Shown here in pieces: positions 36,456 to 47,821 of a stretch of 64,000 nucleotides of DNA. The DNA is from Sanghuangporus weigelae (taxonomy: Eukaryota > Basidiomycota > Agaricomycetes > Hymenochaetales > Hymenochaetaceae). The number at the start of each line of letters is the position of its first letter. Position 1 is the first letter of the stretch. Below the pieces are notes generated by a model. The model searched no databases and had not been told where the DNA came from. It was given only the letters and a program-made list of their open reading frames with translations. The position numbers were made by a program, and so were the translations under genes. The DNA is taken from positions 372,001-436,000 of the forward strand of contig CP137328.1 of NCBI GenBank assembly GCA_033182465.1, written 5' to 3'.

Positions 36456-37925
36456 CGTGGTTATCGGAACCCAGAAGCGGTTGTGTCCGGAAAATCTCGC
36501 GTTCCTTCAGCCCAGGAGGCCAGCATGACGAGGGACTTCAGAACGATGTCCGCTCCGGCACGGACTGCCTCGCGTTCCTCGTTGTCAGGAATAAGAGGCA
36601 GGATCCTATTCCCGACGTGGTCCAGTGACCACTTCTGAAGTTCCTCATCTGTCGAAAGTTTGCAGTTTTTGCACGGCTTGTTCCCCGAGCCGAAACAAGC
36701 GTGCAAGGTGAAGATTCAGATATCGTAATAGAAGATATCTTAACGGCAATTTACAATTTTGTTGACGGGCCACGGAACTGTCTGAAAGAACAGTTGCACG
36801 CTCGTTGACGAGTCTTGGAGAACAGTTCACATGTCATCGTAGAGTTCAAATCACTCTCTGGGAAAGTTCTCTTGATACCAGTGCATCATGGAAGACGGGA
36901 CCGTCGTCGTCATTGCTGGGATCGGAAGACTTTCGAGAAAGTGAACGCATTTGCCTCACTCCAGCAGAGTATGGGTGATATCGCATCGCAGAAGACTTGC
37001 CTGAACGCTGTCCCGAAGGAACTTGTAGGATATCTGAGCCACCAAAGTTGAGTGACGTCGGCCAGCTGGTGCTCGTCTTCTCGCTTGAATTGCTCCATTT
37101 TCATGTCGCAGCTGGTCATCATAACAATGCCTGCCAGAGCCCCATTTCGAAGCAATAAAGTGTGCTTCTCTCAATCCCGCATGTCCACCATGGTCCTCAA
37201 TACATGTTAACCACTACAGGATCGTTGGCTGTTAGACTCGGATGTCCACTGCCGCGTGCGCCTCACCATAGCGGCTCTTGAACCACCTTTGTGCTCTTCC
37301 CAGAGCATTTGATTGCGCTAAGATGCGCTCGAGTCCGAGTCTAGCAAGTTCGGCGTCCCCTGCGGGCGAAACCTCGTCTCGTTCCAGTGATGCGGAGCGG
37401 TTGCGGCATGTTCTTCGGATGTGAGTCCGGAGACTTCGCCTGACAGAAGATCATCCATGTCAGTCCCCGACGTTCAGGACTATAAGTTTCCAGCTGTTGT
37501 CCACCACTCTGCGAGCGAACGAGCGAACATCCCAACTTCCTTCGGAACATCGGCTCTGTCCCGCATGTTTTCCGGAGGCGAGACGAAGATCTTGAATGGA
37601 ATAACCTTGCTGAAAAGCCATTTTAAGCCACGAACAAGTACTCAGCGATCCGTGCCCCTCTGACAGCCGTCTGAGCACACTTCTGCTTCGGAGACGAAAC
37701 TGAAAGCTGACGGGAAAGGGACGATCTTGCTCAGCCTTTGCGTTTACTCTTACTTTTGCCTGAGACGCTGCTTCCGGACGACGTGTACTTCGATGACGCG
37801 GAGCCGCTTGCTGAGGTAAAACTACGAGACCTTGAACTCGAGCTGGACGAAGTATCGAAACTGATGTTTGGGTTGTAGGACGGGCCAACCACGCCAGTAT
37901 TCTCGTCAGAAGGAAGAACCGACAT
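36456..37925 (-). pseudogene. Degenerate unidentified gene, minus strand
   Basis: Successive minus-strand stretches read like protein but lie in different frames. They include a Ser-rich start MSVLPSDENTGVVGPSYNPN at 37925, then KIVPFPSAFSFVSEAEVCSD, GLKWLFSKVIPFKIFVSPPE through FARSLAEWWTTAGNL, AELARLGLERILAQSNALGR, LVAQISYKFLRDSVQASLLR, DDDGPVFHDALVSRELSQRV and DEELQKWSLDHVGNRILPLI. Stops or frame changes part most of them without convincing introns. Upstream, a TATA box (38111-38117) next to an inverted CCAAT and a pyrimidine-rich leader suggest a real promoter. I read this as a decayed gene of unknown family. Alternatively only the first 64-codon frame (37925-37731) is a live small Ser-rich protein. 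Confidence 0.4.
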
Positions 37926-38110
37926 AAGTAGTATAAAGGTTGAAGAATTAGTAAGAGATGCTGCGGATTTCGTGTAAGAAGGTTGCAGAGGTGCCGCGAG
38001 TATGCTTCAAGTTGACCAAGAAAGGACTACTCAGAAGGCGAAGATAATACAGGAAGGAGAAGAAGAAAATACGGTACTTTAAAGCGAGCTGACCATGGGG
38101 AGGACCGGCC

Positions 38111-38122
38111 CTTTATACCAAT
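38111..38122 (-). promoter_or_regulatory. TATA box with adjoining CCAAT, minus strand
   Basis: On the minus strand the sequence reads ATTGG directly followed by TATAAAG, about 190 bases before the ATG at 37925. The intervening leader is pyrimidine-rich, as in many highly expressed fungal genes. Confidence 0.4.
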
Positions 38123-38603
38123 GGAGAGAAGTGGCCGCGCTAGTGAGCACAACAAAACAACTATGGTTTGTGCCTTCTTATTCGCGACACCTCGCGTCAG
38201 TCGCATGCTAAAAGCTCAGAGACCATCAATCAAGTTGGACTCCCGAAGGTACAAATAATGTCGGTCAAAGGATGTCATGACATTGCAAACGAGTTTTTCA
38301 AGATTTATGTGGTACCATTGTCTTTGATCATCATCTAAGCTTGCAGCAACAGGATCTTCTCCATGTACACTTCAAAAGCAGGACATTCGCGAATACGTCT
38401 CTCCAAGAAGGCATCTGAATCAAAATAAAGAACAACAAGCGATATGGCGAAAGCTGAGGCGTGGCCTCGTACGTCTGCTATCAGCGGCATTTCGTCTATA
38501 TTATCTTCTTGAAGTGGCATATGAGACGACCATCAGGGAATGCTCAGCGTCCGGCGACGACGTAACCAAGGGAGGGGGTCAGAAGGAGTGGACTAGCTGT
38601 CGA
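38123..38603. other. Intergenic stretch left of the hAT-type MITE
   Basis: Contains a minus-strand 61-codon frame at 38335-38520 (MPLQEDNIDEMPLIADVRGH) with no recognisable family. Nothing else seen. Confidence 0.35.
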
Positions 38604-38611
38604 CGCGCGTC

Positions 38612-39243
38612 TAGGGCTCCGACCGTATCCGTATACGGGTACGGTCGTATAAAAGAAGTTTCATACGGATACGGGCGTATATATACGCCCGTACATATGG
38701 CACACCAGACCGTTATACGGATACGGACAGCTCGTATACGGGGAATACGCCGTATACGGCAGTTACAGAGCAGAAACTGTAGAATAGAAATAAAATGAGT
38801 TGAACATGATCATTTCGAGTTATCTTGACCTTACATAGCGCAAATACCGCACTTCAAGTTGTTCACCCCTGCCAAAAGAAGGGCGCAGCGGACAAATCCA
38901 GTGGACTGCGATAGAAAGGAGATGCGTGGGAACAGTACTGTATTGAAGACGGCAGTCCCTTCCTCATTTTGGTAGCCCGGGAATATACTTTTCAAGTAAG
39001 TGATCTGCCAAATCACCAAAAATGGCATAAAATATACCTAATTCTATGCTACCGGGAGACACGGGACCTTAGCTCCCGTATACGGCGTATAAGCCGTAAA
39101 CGTCAAATTTTCAGACCTTTGAATACGGATACGGCCGCATATATACGGCCCGTATGTTTTGCTCTTATTGTGTCATACGGATACGGCCGTACCCGTATAC
39201 GGACAGCCCGTATACGGGTTATACGCATACGGTCGGAGCCCTA
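38612..39243. mobile_element. hAT-type MITE, 632 bp
   Basis: Terminal inverted repeats begin TAGGGCTCCGACCGTAT on both ends and are flanked by an exact 8-bp duplication CGCGCGTC (38604-38611 and 39244-39251). TAG-initial ends with 8-bp duplications are the mark of hAT elements. Both subterminal regions are packed with CGTATACGG-like units in both directions, which could be transposase-binding repeats. No transposase is encoded, so it is non-autonomous. It lies about 470 bases upstream of the RRP45 start. Confidence 0.9.
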
Positions 39244-39251
39244 CGCGCGTC

Positions 39252-39717
39252 GCGGACTGAAAAGAGTCGAATCGAATCGGAGATCGAAAACTTCCGACGC
39301 GTCTGTGGCGTGGGTTCTTCTTCTATCACCTGAGCCTGAGAATCAAGGACGCTGCGATCCAATTTGGAGACACAAATTTAACCAAGAGACAAAAATCTCT
39401 TCATCGAAAGGAATACTTCTTACAGTTTGATCGTCTAGAGATTAGTTGCGGGTGTGCTCCACTGACGCGAGATCTCTGCCTGGTACACTAATGTAACAAA
39501 ACCTTTCTTTAAACTAGCCTCCATTGCCCGTAAGCTCCCTGCGCTCTGATTTTCGTGTTTAGCAAAGACTTTACCTCTCAGAGAGTATTTTATCGGAGTT
39601 TAGCTTCGATTTATTTGAGTAAAAAAAAAGAAAAAAGGCGGAGGAGGTCACGTGCACAACATTTTCATCCTTCAGGAAACAAGCCTTACGCTGATCTTCC
39701 TGGTCAAACTCATAATT
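39252..39717. other. RRP45 upstream region
   Basis: About 470 bases between the MITE and the RRP45 start. A CACGTG box at 39649-39654 lies 64 bases before the ATG and just after an A-rich run. Confidence 0.45.
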
Positions 39718-40773
39718 ATGCGTCCGCCATCTCCTTCGTTGCCGGAGCGCGAATTCACTCTTGAAGCTCTCAAACAATCTCTACGAGTCGATGGTCGGGG
39801 ACCACTGGACATGCGACCTGTCGAACTCAGCTTCGGACCTGACCTCGGGTGGGTTGAATGCTCACTGGGCAAAACCCGGTACGTTGTTTCGTGAACTCAA
39901 GCGGTGTTCAGCTATATTCAACCTTTGGCAATAGAGTCATTGCACATGTAGACGCAAAGATGGTCAAACCGCCGGAAGAACGGCCTTTGGAGGGCATCAT
40001 CACGATACACTCTGAAATCTCGCCGATGGCATCAAGTGACGTCGAACCAGGCCGGTAGGTCTCTGTCTTGAAGAGTATATCATCTGACGATGACGTAGAG
40101 CGAGTGAAGAGGAAGTTCTTATCACACGGATGCTTGAAAAGGTGCTTAGGAGAAGCGACGCGGTGGACAAGGAGTCTTTATGCGTTCTGGCTGGTCAGCG
40201 GGTTCGTTTATGCTTTTCTTTTACCGTGCACTTTAATCTCATTTGCTCACAGGTATGGTACCTGAGACTGACCATCCATTTCCTCTCCGATGCCGGTAAT
40301 ATGCTAGACTGTGCCTGCTTAGCGGCTATCGTCGCACTTAAGCACTTCAGGAGACCGGAGGTCGAGGTCATCGGAGATGAAGTAACAGTTGTAAGTACAT
40401 TTGAGCAATATTATGATGGAGGTTTGACAACCCTTTTGGTAAACAGCATTCACCGGAAGAACGAGCTCCTGTGCCACTATCACTGCACCATACACCCTTC
40501 TGTGTGACATTTGCCTACTTCGATGAGCCGGGCACGCCACCGATTTTAGATCCTGCACGCCTCGAGCAAACACTCGCGACGGGCACGCTATCTCTGGGAT
40601 TAAACGCACAACGCGAATTATGCGTAGTCCAGAAAGCCGGAGGTGTTCCGCTCGCTCAAGACGAGATTATCCGGCTGATTAACGTAGGGATCGCGAAGGT
40701 GAAGGAGCTGGATGCGTATGTTGAGAGAAGGTTGAAGGAGGATTGGGCAGGACGAGTAGTGGAAGTGAGATAG
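39718..40773 (+). CDS. RRP45: Exosome complex subunit RRP45 (EXOSC9)
   Basis: RNase PH-like ring subunit of the RNA exosome, acting in 3' processing and decay of RNA in nucleus and cytoplasm. Exons 39718-39878, 39935-40054, 40099-40201, 40253-40390 and 40447-40773 join to 282 residues. Landmarks are the N-terminal LKQSLRVDGRGPLDMRPVEL, WVECSLGKTR joined to VIAHVDAKMVKPPEERPLEG, LAGQR joined to VWYLRLTIHFLSDAGNMLDC, and PFCVTFAYFDEP. The RVDGR opening and the GNMLDCA motif are typical of the RRP45 branch. Like its relatives it is expected to be catalytically inactive. The length fits forms lacking the long animal C-terminal tail. Introns are 44-56 bases; the gene looks intact. Confidence 0.94.
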
Positions 40774-41182
40774 TAGTTCTAAAAGTAAGCGCTGCTCTTC
40801 ACCGACATCGATGTTGATTGTATCTCTAACATTGATTTTGACTTCAGTGTATTGCATTGTTCTAGTTCGAAAAATCATCAATCCGTTGTGTCTAGACCCG
40901 AATGCTAAAAATAGCACCGCCTGACTGTGACTGGTTGGGTCCTCAAGGCGGCTTGGGGACAGTACACGGAGAAACAGCAAAGCAAATTACGTGTCTCATC
41001 AACGCTGTTGAGGTCTCCAATCTGGATGATACTTATCCTACCTGAGCCCGAGATGTTCTGAGTTCGAATCGTGATGCGAACAGTGGCGGTTATCGCTTGC
41101 AATCTTGGACGCCGCGTTGTGACCGCACTTTGTTAAAAGCCCCTCCTCCCGTCTGTGGCTGAATTGACCTCTCTCGACCACC
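40774..41182. other. Short intergenic region
   Basis: About 410 bases between RRP45 and the F-box-like gene on the same strand. No feature recognised. Confidence 0.4.
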
Positions 41183-43065
41183 ATGGACGGGACTGCTTTA
41201 TACGCGTATAGATATCAAAGTGAGTTGAGCCGGATGTTTTCTGAGGAGAGCGATGATGACACTTTGTATGAGACACGTATATGATTTATATCGACCATCA
41301 TGATGGCTACCCTAGTGGTCGTGGGACTTCTCTGGTACTGAGTATTCCTACGGAGCCGAACGAGTTTGACAGTATGTGCACGTCTTTGTCTCTCGTAAGC
41401 ACGGTGTACACTACTTACCTGCCCCATCGTTTTCAAGCCTGGCTAGGGGAAGCTCGAGAACTCAATGTACGCATCGTCGAGAAGCTCAAACACACCGATT
41501 CGTCAGACAAACTAGGCTGCTACCGCAGACCATCCAACGAAGCTCCCGTTAACGACGTGAACATACGCTGGGTATACATGATCGACCTCGATAGACTGGT
41601 CTTCTCCGTCGACGGCGCCGCGCACTTTAAGCTCAACAGCATTCCGCGTGGGGAGGATGGGCAAGAATGGATCCAATACCTGGGCCAAGACGGGGTTGGG
41701 TGGCGATGCCTCAAGCCATCGACTCCCGTGTCGCATGTAGCAGACGTGGAACTGTACCCGAACCCTCCGGAGAGGGAGGACATTGATCAATTCCAATATC
41801 ACAGCCTCGGTGCAACGCTCGTCGATCCCGGCGATTTGCTGGAGGATCGCTCTCAGACGGAGATTGCGTCGCAGGCTATTGCTGTTACTTTGATGAAAGC
41901 TGTTGTCGGGCATTTCTATGGAATGCTTTGCGATACCTGTCGGTATGAGCCTTCGGATCGGAGGTTCCAGCGACCTGCAGCGTATCTTCTACGGGCGACG
42001 GCTCCAAACTTCCTGCAACTTCACCTTGCATCTGATCCTGTTATAGAACTCCCGCCTCAGGAGGTCGAAAGCAAAGACAAGGAAGAGGGTCCAGAGAAAG
42101 TGCACAATCGCAAGCCTGGTGTTTTCTACTGGTTTCGAGGATGCCTTATCCTCCTGTCCAATCGATTAGAATTCGAAACTCATCTAAAAGCCAGTATTGC
42201 CCGCGTCGTCGCGCATATCAAAGAAAAGCGTCTCGAATCTTGTGCTGCGCTTATATGGTCTATACGACACGTTGTGGTCGTAAGAGTTATAAATGACCGG
42301 ATCGTACATACACCCGCATTGTCTGTTTTGCCAGTCTTCGGCGCTGACGATAATGCATTCGCTGCAAGCGTTACCTTGATGGCACACTTCTTACGTCCTA
42401 TGTGCGCGGAGAAGTCGCCTGCCAGTGATTTTGTGCATGTCAAAAGTGATTCGTGTCCTACGGGTTCCGGGAAACCAGCTGGTACTACCAGTGTCAGCTC
42501 TAGTGATCGTATCTCATTGCCAACAGACGTTGTCCTCGAAATCATGAAGTTCGCCGACGTACAGACGTATAATACAGCGTTCAGTGGGATAACCTGGGCG
42601 ACTCGGACAGCGTGGATGAACCGGCCTCGTATCGGGCCGTATGCGATCTGCGGAGTCGTATCTTCATCCTCCGACGCTGCGAAAACTACATCCAACACTG
42701 TAACTCCTCGTCCAGTTCCTTCGATCTGCTCTTCAACCTCTTCTACCTCCACCTACATCTCAGACTCACTCAAATCATCGAATCCATATACCACGTCCAG
42801 GGACGCCACTCTCCTCGTGCACACCGAGACCGGGTCTCCCATCCATCTCAGTCTAGTCTACGAGGGCCACCCATACCTAGGGAACTGCGCCCTCAGCTCG
42901 CTTTTTACGTGCCCTTGTATCGCAACGTGGGCTGCCACGCGTGTTGCTCTTAGGTGGCCTCGTTATGTATCGCCAGACTTGAAGGAATGGGAACGAGGTG
43001 AGCATACGGATGGGATGGGGTTTGACGATCTTGAAAGGTGTGGACTTGTCTTGTCGTTCATTTAG
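41183..43065 (+). CDS. F-box-like protein of unknown function
   Basis: A 37-base first exon (41183-41219) joins an exon at 41273-43065 to give 609 residues; this makes MDGTALYAYRYQNTYMIYID followed by HHDGYPSGRG, a Tyr-rich opening seen in many Agaricomycete proteins of unknown role. The middle has hydrophobic and acidic stretches but no domain I can name. Residues near 420-440 read DRISLPTDVVLEIMKFAD, which fits the start of an F-box (LP.ev..eI), so it may bind Skp1 and act in protein turnover. The C-terminal part is Ser/Thr-rich. Fungi of this group carry many such genes, mostly uncharacterised. The start exon is inferred from frame and splice signals. Confidence 0.65.
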
Positions 43066-43933
43066 ATAGATCGGGTCGTAGGAGGCGCTGTCGTCCAAGA
43101 GTATGAACGAGTTTAGGATAGATAGGATAGATCATTGTACCGAATTGTATGTAGGAAAAAAAAATAACGCATAACGGCCGGACTTTTTTCATCTCTTGTT
43201 TCATGTAGCTGTAATCCATAGCACATTTCATGGTCTATTTCATTAGGTTGGAAGTAGTAACGGTGCATGAAAGTCCAAAAAAAGACGCATTAACGTACTG
43301 TATATGCGGACATCAAGATAATTTTGTCTTATTTCTCCGGGAGTGACGCACCGCATGGTTGAATTGATATCATCTCTAGTGTTTGCGGGGCGTAATGCTT
43401 AAAAAATAAAAAATAAAAAAACTCCTACATGCACTTCGGCGCAGTACTCGTCTACCCACTTTACTCCTCCATTGTAAAGTTTTCGTCATCAGATCACTAT
43501 TTTCATCTGTCGTGGACTTCACCGTGTACTTATGCATGCATACATACAGAAAAGTAGTCCATATATCCACAAACAACCAAATCTACATCTGTAATCTAAT
43601 ATACACTTTTCTAATCCCAAATTGCGAGCCCGGCGTACGTACGAACAAATAATCCAAGCGGAGGACTACGTTTATCCCCAGGGTATACATTTTTATATTT
43701 ATTTGTTGTCTAGGCATCGGTAGACATCAACCTCGCACATGCGTGCTCAATACTGTATCACGCTCATGCTAAATCGGTGAACGCCAGTCGGGTATCGGAT
43801 GTCCAGAGACGAAGCGAGAATAAGAGAAGCAACTCCTAACCAAGACGAGACGAGAAGGGAGAGAAAGGGACACAAATCTACCGATCCGAGGGAAAGAACA
43901 GACAAAGGACCCAAGTAAGATAGGAGACGAGAA
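43066..43933. other. Convergent intergenic region
   Basis: About 870 bases between two converging genes, AT-rich with an A-rich run near 43405. It should hold both 3' ends. No further feature recognised. Confidence 0.45.
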
Positions 43934-46900
43934 TCAAGGCGTGCGGGAAGGAGCGACCTCCTCGACGTGAACACGGAGATCCGACGGTCCGTTCTCTTCG
44001 TCATTCTTGTTGATATACTCCTCGTCTTTATATTCCTCCACGCGAACGTCGGGCTCTCTTTCGTCGTCTGGTCGTCTATTTTTATCGTCTGGGTCGCCAT
44101 GGCTCGTAGATTCGCCGTGACCTGGACTTGGACTCGCACATCGGTTCTCTTCGTCACGATTCGCAGGGACATGTGAAGCCGAACCCGAAGCTGAAGGCGA
44201 CGTGAAATCGGGATTGGATGTCGGTTTCGCGGACGCATTCTTGGTATTTCGGTACGAACCCTTCATCCGCTCCCATCGCTCGAATGCCGAGATCGTGCTT
44301 TTGATCTTCTTGTTTTTCTTGCCCTTCTCATTACAGCCATTCTTGTCATCGTTCTGGTAGTCATACGCATTATTGCGTGGCGTAACTTTCGCCTTTCCTT
44401 TCACCTCCTCAGGCGGACCGTACTCTTCGTCAACCACATGTTTACCCTTACTCTTCCCTTCCCTCGTATTTCCTTTCCTTCTCGTGCGATAAATTTTCCG
44501 GACTTCCCAGTAGCGCATGAACCACGTGAAGAGCGCAGTCGTACAGCACGAGATGAGCACCCATGCGATTAGAATACCAGCGTTCTTCCCCAGGTGGGAG
44601 TACGTGTCGAACAGGATCGTGCGCGTTGCTTGTTGGCTGGTGATAGAATGTACAACGTGGAACACGCCATAGGTGATGAGAAAAATGGGATGGGATGAAG
44701 TGAGATGAAGTGAGATGAGGTGAGGTGAGGCAAGAGTAAAAACGAAGGGTGAGATAGACTTACATGTTCCAGAACTGGGATCCAGCGCCGTACGAATAAA
44801 GGGTCGGCTGAAGTTCCGGAGGGAGTACAGCAGTCGAGACGTTCACGATGATCTACATTCAATCCGAAAGCATCGTCAATACAAGGTACGGAAAAAAATC
44901 CATCAAAGTAGACTTTCGTGACGAGAGAAAGACACAGAAAGGGAAGGGGAAAAAAATAAAACAGCGCGGTCTACTCACGAGAAGCACCAGAAAGAACGGC
45001 ACGAACCTCGGGCCGAGGAGGGTGACCATGGCCTCGAGCGCCAAGCCCACAGCGGTCATGCCAAGATACACGAACCCAAAGAACGCCATGAACCCCGCGC
45101 CGTAGCTGAACCTCCCACCATTAAAGGGGAGCTTGAAGGCTACGCTGATCAGGGCGTAGGAGAGGCTTAGAGGGAGGTAGATGAGGAGCGGAGTCACGAT
45201 TCGTAGGATGAGATAGGAGGGAAGTGTGAGGTAGTCCGAGATGAATGAGCGTGCTGTTGAGTGAGCCATTGCCTATGCGAGAGAAAGTTAGGGATCTTTT
45301 GGGTTACGATAGGGACTGAGAGCGTACAATCATGAAGCTACAAGGAAGAATTTCTCAGCTTGGATCAATAGGGGAAAGGTAGGGTTAAACAAGGCTTACG
45401 CAAAAATACAGATATAAATCTGTCCAACAAGCAACGGCGCCTGCGCTTCAGGCGTCGTGTATGGTCTTACATTCCTCACCTCAAACGCGACACCAGGAGT
45501 AATCGTCTGCGGCGCCTGTGCGATGCTATTCAGTGCCGTCACGTTCACCGTGCCATTGTTCGCCACGATAGCTGCGAGGTAGCGCTGCGTGGATCCGGTG
45601 GAATAGTTGGTGGTGAAATTGGTGAGGAATTGCGTTATGATAGGCAGGAGGTATGTGCCTGTTACAACTTCATTTCTGGCCTGAGAAGGGGGAAGGGGGA
45701 AAGGAGAAGAGAAGAGAGACGATCAGCCGGTTTGGGATAGACGGAGAGATTGGAAGCGAAGGTACCTGGGCGTAATAGACTGATATAGCAGATGACGGGT
45801 TGTAGCTCGTATCTCCCGCAAAACGAGCTGCAGTTAGGTTATTCGTCGCATTTGTATTTACTGCGGAAGATTAATAATTAAGAAGAAAAAAAATCCGAGC
45901 TTTTATTGATTGATACACACCTACAACTGCGAGCCAAGCACGTTCGTCTACAATACCTTGAATGACGGACTGCTTGTCGGGAAAATTATCCTCGCTTATA
46001 ACACGCCACCAGAGTGCACCCGGCCCGCTGGACGGAGCAGCAAGGACGGCAGCCTCAAGGGAATCGCCGATCCGTGCGTGATCGCGGTTGATGACCCAGA
46101 CCTCGAGGTTTCCCGTCTTCTCGACCGCTGCCGACATAGAGCCCCAGTATCTGCGCAGTGGGAAGTGTTGCCGTGCCGAGCATCATCAAACACCAAATAT
46201 CACATATCACACATCAAACCGGATCAAATATATGGAAACCTCAGTCAGTATAATTAGACATAAGGAGAATGAGATTGGGACGGACATTGGTAATACGGCC
46301 CATATCAAAAGGAAAATAAGCACCGTCGCGCGGACGACAAGCTTTAAATACGCCGCTCGGCATGTCCCAAGCTCTTCTGAGAAGACTGCACGGCATGAGC
46401 CACGCACCGCGACCCAAGTACCAGGAGCGGCATAGGTGCAGCAATAAGAAGTATAGCGCGAAGTGTAAATGATGGCAGCAGTTCGGCAGAGGCGTTCAAC
46501 ATCAATCATTCGAGCCGTTGGATAGTTCCCGGGGTTCGAGTGACGAATAGGAAAAGATGGATAAATAGATGGAAAGAGGACTATCGTAAGCGTCTCTTCT
46601 GGCCTCGGAACAACAGCAGAAATAAGAACGAGACTTACATGAATGTGCGTGCCGGCGGAGTGGGCCCCCTCTTAAGTCTTTCTGAGACTCAAACTCAGCC
46701 TCAGCCTCCTTCTCTCTCTCCCGCTCCTTGCCAACACCAGATGCCCGACTCGCCGCGCGCGAACGCTCGTTTTTCTCCACTCCTCCCTCATACCCACCCT
46801 CGCTCCGATCCCGAACAGACCTAGAGCGCGTCTGTTCAAACGCTGGTCGCGGATACGAGAGCGGATAATACGGGTACCGACACTGATACTGATAGGGGTA

Positions 46901-47107
46901 CGTCGCTGTGGTCCTCCCGGCACTGGAACCGATCGCAGGAGCACCATTAGACCTCGACCTCATGTACAAAATGCCTCCATCAGCATCATTCCCATCACCG
47001 CCAATGCCATCAACATCATCAAAATCAGACTCAAATGAGGGCTCCGAGCGACTTGGTGTACGACGTCGCTCGTATACGATGTCCGAGTCATCTAACCAGG
47101 CTGACAT
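43934..47107 (-). CDS. SNG1/DUF3533-family membrane protein
   Basis: Related to yeast SNG1, a plasma-membrane protein linked to drug resistance and lipid asymmetry. The start at 47107 gives a long soluble, Ser/Arg-rich N-terminus (MSAWLDDSDIVYERRRTPSR). A first helix follows (YLKLVVRATVLIFLLIWAVL), joined across an intron to PIYWGSMSAAVEKTGNLEVW and VINRD, which is the family's N-terminal signature. The extracytoplasmic part continues with LEAAVLAAPSSGPGALWWRV, DERAWLAVV and VNTNATNNLTAARFAGDTSY. Later exons hold the membrane block: FISDYLTLPSYLILRIVTPL, FMAFFGFVYLGMTAVGLALE and ILIAWVLISCCTTALFTWFM. The C-terminal tail is long, charged and acidic, ending at 43934. At least seven introns; inner exon limits are approximate. 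Confidence 0.85.
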
Positions 47108-47327
47108 TGAGCACTAGTTGGACGAGGTGATGATGGGAGGAGGAGCGGAGGAAGAGCGGGCGGGCCGACGGGAGCGTGTTTTGGTTTGGGGGTGGTACTG
47201 ACTGGTTCGCGCGCTACATGCAAAAAGAGCTATCGTGTGGGCCTCACTTACTCTTCGTGTCCCTTCTGCGACTGGCCAAGATATTCTCATTCCTTTCAAG
47301 TCAAAACGTTGCACAAAGACATATGTA

Positions 47328-47821
47328 CTGTAGAACCTGTGGATAGAATGCTCCTCGGTGGACACGAAAAGCATTCTTATCGCCAGGTTATTCCAAACTG
47401 TGACATTATATAATCGAAAAATATTACATCATAACCAAATCCGGAAATTATCCAGCCCGATTTCTAACCTGACAAGTGAGACAAAGAAGGGAGGATAAGA
47501 AGAGCAACCATTGGAGATCTTGCACTTTAGTTGCTTATGTTGTAAATATTCATTCTTTTGGTTGGACAAGAGTTCGAAATTATCAATTACGTCTAGCGGA
47601 GAAACTACAAGCCTTGCATACGTACCAAATATGGTAAGAATGCATCACCTGATCACCTCTCATTAGGAATTTCCGAAGAAAAAGTGTATTCCATATGCCA
47701 ACTTAGAAAATATTCTTATTGGACCCTGAATTTCCCGCCTACCAACCCCGTAGTCTTAAAAATCCATTCTTAACCTCAGGTTATTCCTATCCACCAGTAT
47801 TCTTATGTACAGATTCTACTG
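47328..47821. mobile_element. Pogo/Fot-like MITE, 494 bp
   Basis: Imperfect terminal inverted repeats: the left end reads CTGTAGAACCTGTGGATAGAAT and the right end, reversed, CAGTAGAATCTGTACATAAGAAT. Both are followed inward by similar GGTTATTCC-type segments. TA flanks both ends (47326-47327 and 47822-47823). CAGTAGA-type ends with TA duplications are typical of Fot/pogo elements. It encodes no protein and the arms have diverged, so it is older than the foldback element at 8936. Confidence 0.72.

Noticed and set aside
41040-41110. tRNA-like GAGTTCGAATCGTG segment
   Set aside because: It resembles a T-loop, but no matching acceptor stem, D-arm or anticodon arm can be folded around it.
43747-44238. 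163-codon minus-strand frame overlapping the SNG1-like C-terminus
   Set aside because: It is an alternative frame of the Arg/Glu/Asp-rich tail exon; the 43934-44665 frame continues the membrane block and is the real one.
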